In this document: piece by piece, positions 60,642 to 64,000 of the stretch
Numbering within the stretch: the first letter of the stretch is position 1
How the letters are laid out: each line of letters opens with the position of its first letter
Assembly (NCBI GenBank): GCA_026075535.2
Contig: AP026543.1
Coordinates: 1,302,001-1,366,000, forward strand
Direction: 5' to 3'
DNA length: 64,000 nucleotides
From: Tricholoma matsutake
Lineage: Eukaryota > Basidiomycota > Agaricomycetes > Agaricales > Tricholomataceae
Notes under the pieces: generated by a model
Told to the model about the DNA's origin: nothing
Databases searched by the model: none
What the model saw: the letters and a program-made list of their open reading frames with translations, nothing else
Translations under genes and position numbers: made by a program

Positions 60642-61669
60642 ATTGCAAGAGAAAGATCATCAGCAGAATGTAGGGAGTCTGTACAAATAGCAGTTGAGAA
60701 TTCAGTGGCATTATCATAATGTGCCACCCAAAACGTGTTGACATTGTCAAGACAACATAGCCACTAATAGCAATTGACAAACTGAAAATGGGTCATAGTC
60801 ATGACATAAAATACAGCATAATGTTGAGAGTAATTCAACCTGCCCATCCTGCTTCATCACCCAACTGTATGGCAAACTGTCCACCACAGGCATGAAAGGA
60901 ATCAGATATTAAAAGAGTTCATCAATGACCATTAAGTCTGTCCAAGTGAATATATTGTTAGTTGAGAAGTCCTTGCAAGAAGTTTGGCTACTGCACCTTG
61001 TAAGTTGTCATTCATCCCCTATAAAACCCACCCTTGCTCATATGTAGAAGTTGTCCTTGCATATCTGCAAGTAATCTTGTAAGTTGTGAAACCCTTAAGC
61101 TTTGACAGAGAAGCTCACAAGCATCAAATGCAGACAAGGTTAAGTGAAGTTAGATGAGGGTGTAGACAGCAAGAGTTTGGAACTATTATCCAAGGTTGGT
61201 GGGAGCAAGTCTTCATCATAATGAGTGGGGAGAGGGGTGCATAGACGCTCATGAGGTCTGTTTGAGTGAATACAACATTAACTTCAAAGATCTCATGAGA
61301 GGTCAGTCTGATGCACCTTGTGAGTCATCCAGCACTGTACCGATCATGTTATTAATACTTCAGCAAACATCCACACCATGAGTGAGATTGCAGGTAGTAA
61401 GAGATGTTGACAAAGTCTTGAATGGTGTCACAATTGCGTTGAAGGATGACTATGTGCAAATGAGTTGAAAACTGACAGGAGAACTGACAAGAATTCAGGA
61501 AACAAACCAGTAAGTAGAATATTTGAAAGATGTTGATGGTAGTCAGAGTGCCTGAGAGTGACAAAGACTGAGAGATAGTACACATGATCTGTAAATGAGA
61601 AGTGGTTAGAGAGACACAGATAGAAGATACTATGCTGTGAAAACCAAACTCAAGAATGCCAGACGACGT
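60642..61669. other. Unassigned sequence upstream of the KDZ fragment
   Basis: No gene recognised. Two blocks repeat each other (CTTGTAAGTTGT at about 60998 and 61076; TGCACCTTG.AAGT.GTCAT at 60990 and TGCACCTTGTGAGTCATCC at 61311), a weak direct repeat about 320 bp apart. Confidence 0.35.
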
Positions 61670-62050
61670 GAAGTCAGAATCTGAGTGAGTAACTGACATG
61701 AAGTCAAGTCACCTGAGAAAATGACTGATGCAAAGTCAGAAGTTGTTTGTGTCATGATCGACACAAAGTCAAGAGTCATGCATGGGAAGCAAAGTGAAAA
61801 GAAATCAGTTATGCAATGCTTACCTTCTGGTGATTGCAGCTGATTTACTGAATTCATGATGTACTTGTAGTTGAAAAATTTGATGACAAGGTGGTATTTG
61901 CAAGAATATTCCAGACAACAAGCAGTCAGAATCTGGTAAGTGATTGATGCGAAATCAAAAATCACTGTAGAACAACAACTGATGTGAAATCAGATGTTGT
62001 CGACCCAATACTCATCCATGACCAACACAAAGCCAGAAGCCATGGTGAGA
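61670..62050. repeat. Left arm of a dispersed inverted repeat (GAAGTCAGAA type)
   Basis: The motifs GATGCAAAGTCAGAAGTTG, CACAAAGTCAAGAGTCATG, CAGTCAGAATCTGG and TGAAATCAGATGTTGTCGAC recur here. Their inverse (CTTCTGACTT, CCAGATTCCGACTTTGAGTC) fills 62400-62745. The pair could be the subterminal arms of an unknown transposon with its core at 62060-62390. Confidence 0.5.
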
Positions 62051-62399
62051 AATGGATGGAAAAGGTGGAGGGATTAATTGATCTTACTGATGAGTCAGTT
62101 CTCAACTCTGCCCCAAGTCCACATTACCTCCTCAACATTCAATGTTCAATGTTCAACTCTCACTCAAGCCCACGCAAATTCAAGCACTGCTACTTCTTCA
62201 TAAGTTTCCTTCCTTCTGTTCAAAGTTATAATACTAATCATTTGTAGGCACTTGGATATCTTGTTTCCAGACGTGTTCATCACACAGAGTTTTGGTCAAC
62301 TTTCGGTGGAGATAGATTGGCTGGAAGGTTGTGGGGGTAAAGGGTTTCAACAACAGAAAGTGGTGAGTACATTTTGATTCAAATTCCTTTGTCTCGTCT

Positions 62400-62745
62400 T
62401 CCTCCCTCCATGACTTCTGACTTCATGTTGGTCATGGATTAACAACTTCTGACTTCCTGTCAGTCGTTTCTCCAAGTGATTTTTGACTTTGAGTCAGTCA
62501 CTTAACCAGATTCCGACTTTGAGTCATCTGGTTTTATGTTCATCTTTATTTCTTATCTCACAAACTGACTCACTTTAGCCTTGCTTTGCATCATTGGTTT
62601 GTTACTTCTGACTTCCTGTCGGTTGTTTCTCCAAGTGATTTTTGACTTTGCATTGGTCACTTAACCAGATTCTGACTTCGAGTCATTTGTTTTTCTGTTT
62701 GTTTTTATTTCTTGTCTTGCAAACTGACTTGTTTTAGCGTAGATC
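62400..62745. repeat. Right arm with a tandem duplication of about 160 bp
   Basis: The block ACTTCTGACTTCCTGTCAGTCGTTTCTCC..AACCAGATTCCGACTTTGAGTC (62448 on) is repeated at about 62608 with small changes. Both face opposite to the 61670-62050 arm. No ORF. Confidence 0.65.
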
Positions 62746-62874
62746 CTTGTTTCCCCAGATTATGTTATTGAGTTGTGCAGGAGATTTTGAGTGAGTAATA
62801 CTGTCTTCTCCTTCCTTTATGTCTCATCCAATTTCTTTCTTAGTTCTCATTGGATTCATCGCTTGTAGAGCACA

Positions 62875-64000
62875 ATGGCCAGCCAAAGCATTGTTCACAT
62901 TACGCCCCAAGTACTGAACTTGGACCACAGTTTGCTCCTCCACAAAAAAATTACAATCAATGTATGTCAACAGAATTTATGCATTCCCACTATCTCTGAC
63001 CGGGACTATCAGGTGAGAGTTTTGAACATGGTGACAGGTGAGTGGGTGCTGTGGTTGGAAATGGCGAATGGTTCGTTACCAGCCTGAACATGGAATTTGT
63101 TCCCCAGCCCCCTCTTGGTCATACCCACAACATGTGTATCTGTGCTGATTTCCGATATGGTGATGATGATCCACTTCAGTGGCCGCAGCCATAGATTGTC
63201 TCTGATTGTCATCTAGGTACAATTCCATTGCACCCTAGGCCTGACAATGCAATGTCCATTATGTGGTGGGATCTGGAACCCAAGGACTTCATGCCAACCA
63301 CTGCAACTCCCATCAGCAGGTTAGGGTTGATAGACAGGAAACACTTCACCTATCTCTCATACATGGTGTCTTCACTTTGTTCTTGTGCAGAAGAGTTCAT
63401 GTCAGCAGAAATGTCTGAGAAGAAGAATGAAGCTATACCCTCGTTCTTGACTGTACTTATGCAGGGCATGAAAAGGCTGGAAAATTTGCCCATGAGTCAT
63501 CGTCAGGTGTTCATGAATGTTCAGTATGTGCAGAGGTGCTATTTGGAGCTTCTTGCTGCGCTAGACTACTTGGAAGTGTTCCATCCATGTATGTGTGGTC
63601 ATCACCCTGTGTGGAATTGAGGATAGTCTTCACTTATGATCCTGTTGTGGTCCAAGACTTTCTGCATGCAGGCCTACCTGTTTGGCTTATCCATCCATAT
63701 GATATGCTCTACACTGCAAGGATTTACTCTGTCACCAATGTGTGGCTTCCTGAGGATTACCTTCATCTTGAAGATACCAGTCCCCCCTTCAAGGCCTTCT
63801 TCTCTGATCGAGTGGACCATCCAAATTGATCCCATGCATTCCATGCTTACCTTCGAGCTTTCTTCTCCTACCCCAATCCATTTGATATTGTGGATGAACC
63901 CTCAGTGGACCAGCCATTATCTTCTAGCTCTATCCAGTCTTCAACTCCAATGGCTAGTCAGACCACAAAAAACAAACCTTCTCAGGGGCAACCATGTACA
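62875..64000 (+). pseudogene. Decayed mushroom-family gene, runs off the window
   Basis: ATG at 62875 (MASQSIVHITPQVLNLDHSL, then YQVRVLNMVTGEWVLW). The frame shifts near 63082, then MEFVPQPPLGHTHNMCICAD and DDDPLQWPQP, TAG at 63192-63194, and DNAMSIMWWDLEPKDFMPT. Next are MQGMKRLENLPMSHRQVFMN and CYLELLAALDYLEVFHP; a second shift near 63600 precedes IVFTYDPVVVQDFLHAGLPV and WLIHPYD. A TGA at 63827-63829 (a CGA is likely) comes before SHAFHAYLRAFFSYPNPFDI, which is open to the window end. I recall the L-x-NLPMSHRQVF..CYLE-x-x-AALDYxEV..(D/H)AGxPVW pattern from a multi-copy agaricomycete family of unknown function. It has two shifts and two stops, so it is dead. Confidence 0.7.

Overview
The window looks like a transposon graveyard from a basidiomycete of the class Agaricomycetes. 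The evidence is short GT-AG introns, fungal transposon families (Ty3/gypsy chromovirus, Copia, hAT, PIF-Harbinger, KDZ) and several protein families I associate with mushroom genomes. A large, repeat-rich, possibly ectomycorrhizal genome is likely. The commonest LTR element (426-bp LTR) resembles what I remember of marY1 from Tricholoma, but I could not check this. There are no rRNA genes, no clear tRNA genes, no CRISPR array and no bacterial operon. Almost every coding region is broken. CpG sites are strongly eroded to TpG/CpA, and several stops look like CGA to TGA, as expected from deamination of methylated CpG.

Layout. 1-3 kb: small hairpin repeats next to an F-box-like pseudogene. 3.0-6.2 kb: composite hAT-like element E1, inserted in that pseudogene. 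6.2-11.2 kb: Myb/SANT and PIF-Harbinger remains, interrupted by composite element E2. 11.2-18.7 kb: right half of composite element E4, then Ty3/gypsy copy G1 (minus strand), interrupted by composite element E3, which itself holds a solo LTR. 18.7-21.8 kb: N-terminal half of a hAT transposase element (hAT-T). 21.9-24 kb: Crinkler-like fragment, a proline/serine-rich ORF and an LTR. 24.5-27.5 kb: an element with TTCATCCC repeats carrying the same intron/hairpin payload. 27.5-32.1 kb: an LTR-like repeat, a multi-exon DUF6532-like gene and a Copia fragment. 32.1-36.6 kb: Harbinger N-terminal half, left half of E4, a gypsy LTR and the C-terminal half of hAT-T. 36.7-42.5 kb: a hairpin MITE, another hAT pseudogene and gypsy copy G2. 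43.4-47.5 kb: a 3.7-kb element with minisatellite-bearing inverted arms inserted into a minisatellite. 47.6-58.4 kb: a second gypsy family (Gypsy-B), broken by a hAT element and then fused to gypsy copy G3, the youngest and nearly intact copy. 58.4-64 kb: KDZ transposase N-terminus, inverted arms and a decayed mushroom-family gene running off the end.

Two results stand out. (1) Three target-site duplications, a Harbinger gene and a hAT gene are all split between about 18.67 and 35.06 kb in a way that one 16.4-kb inversion repairs. (2) A payload of repeated GT-AG introns alternating with exons carrying a GAGCA..TGCTC hairpin occurs inside three unrelated element types. In the hAT-A composites it is flanked by outward-facing tRNA-like (Pol III A/B box) sequences. 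I know of no name for this arrangement.
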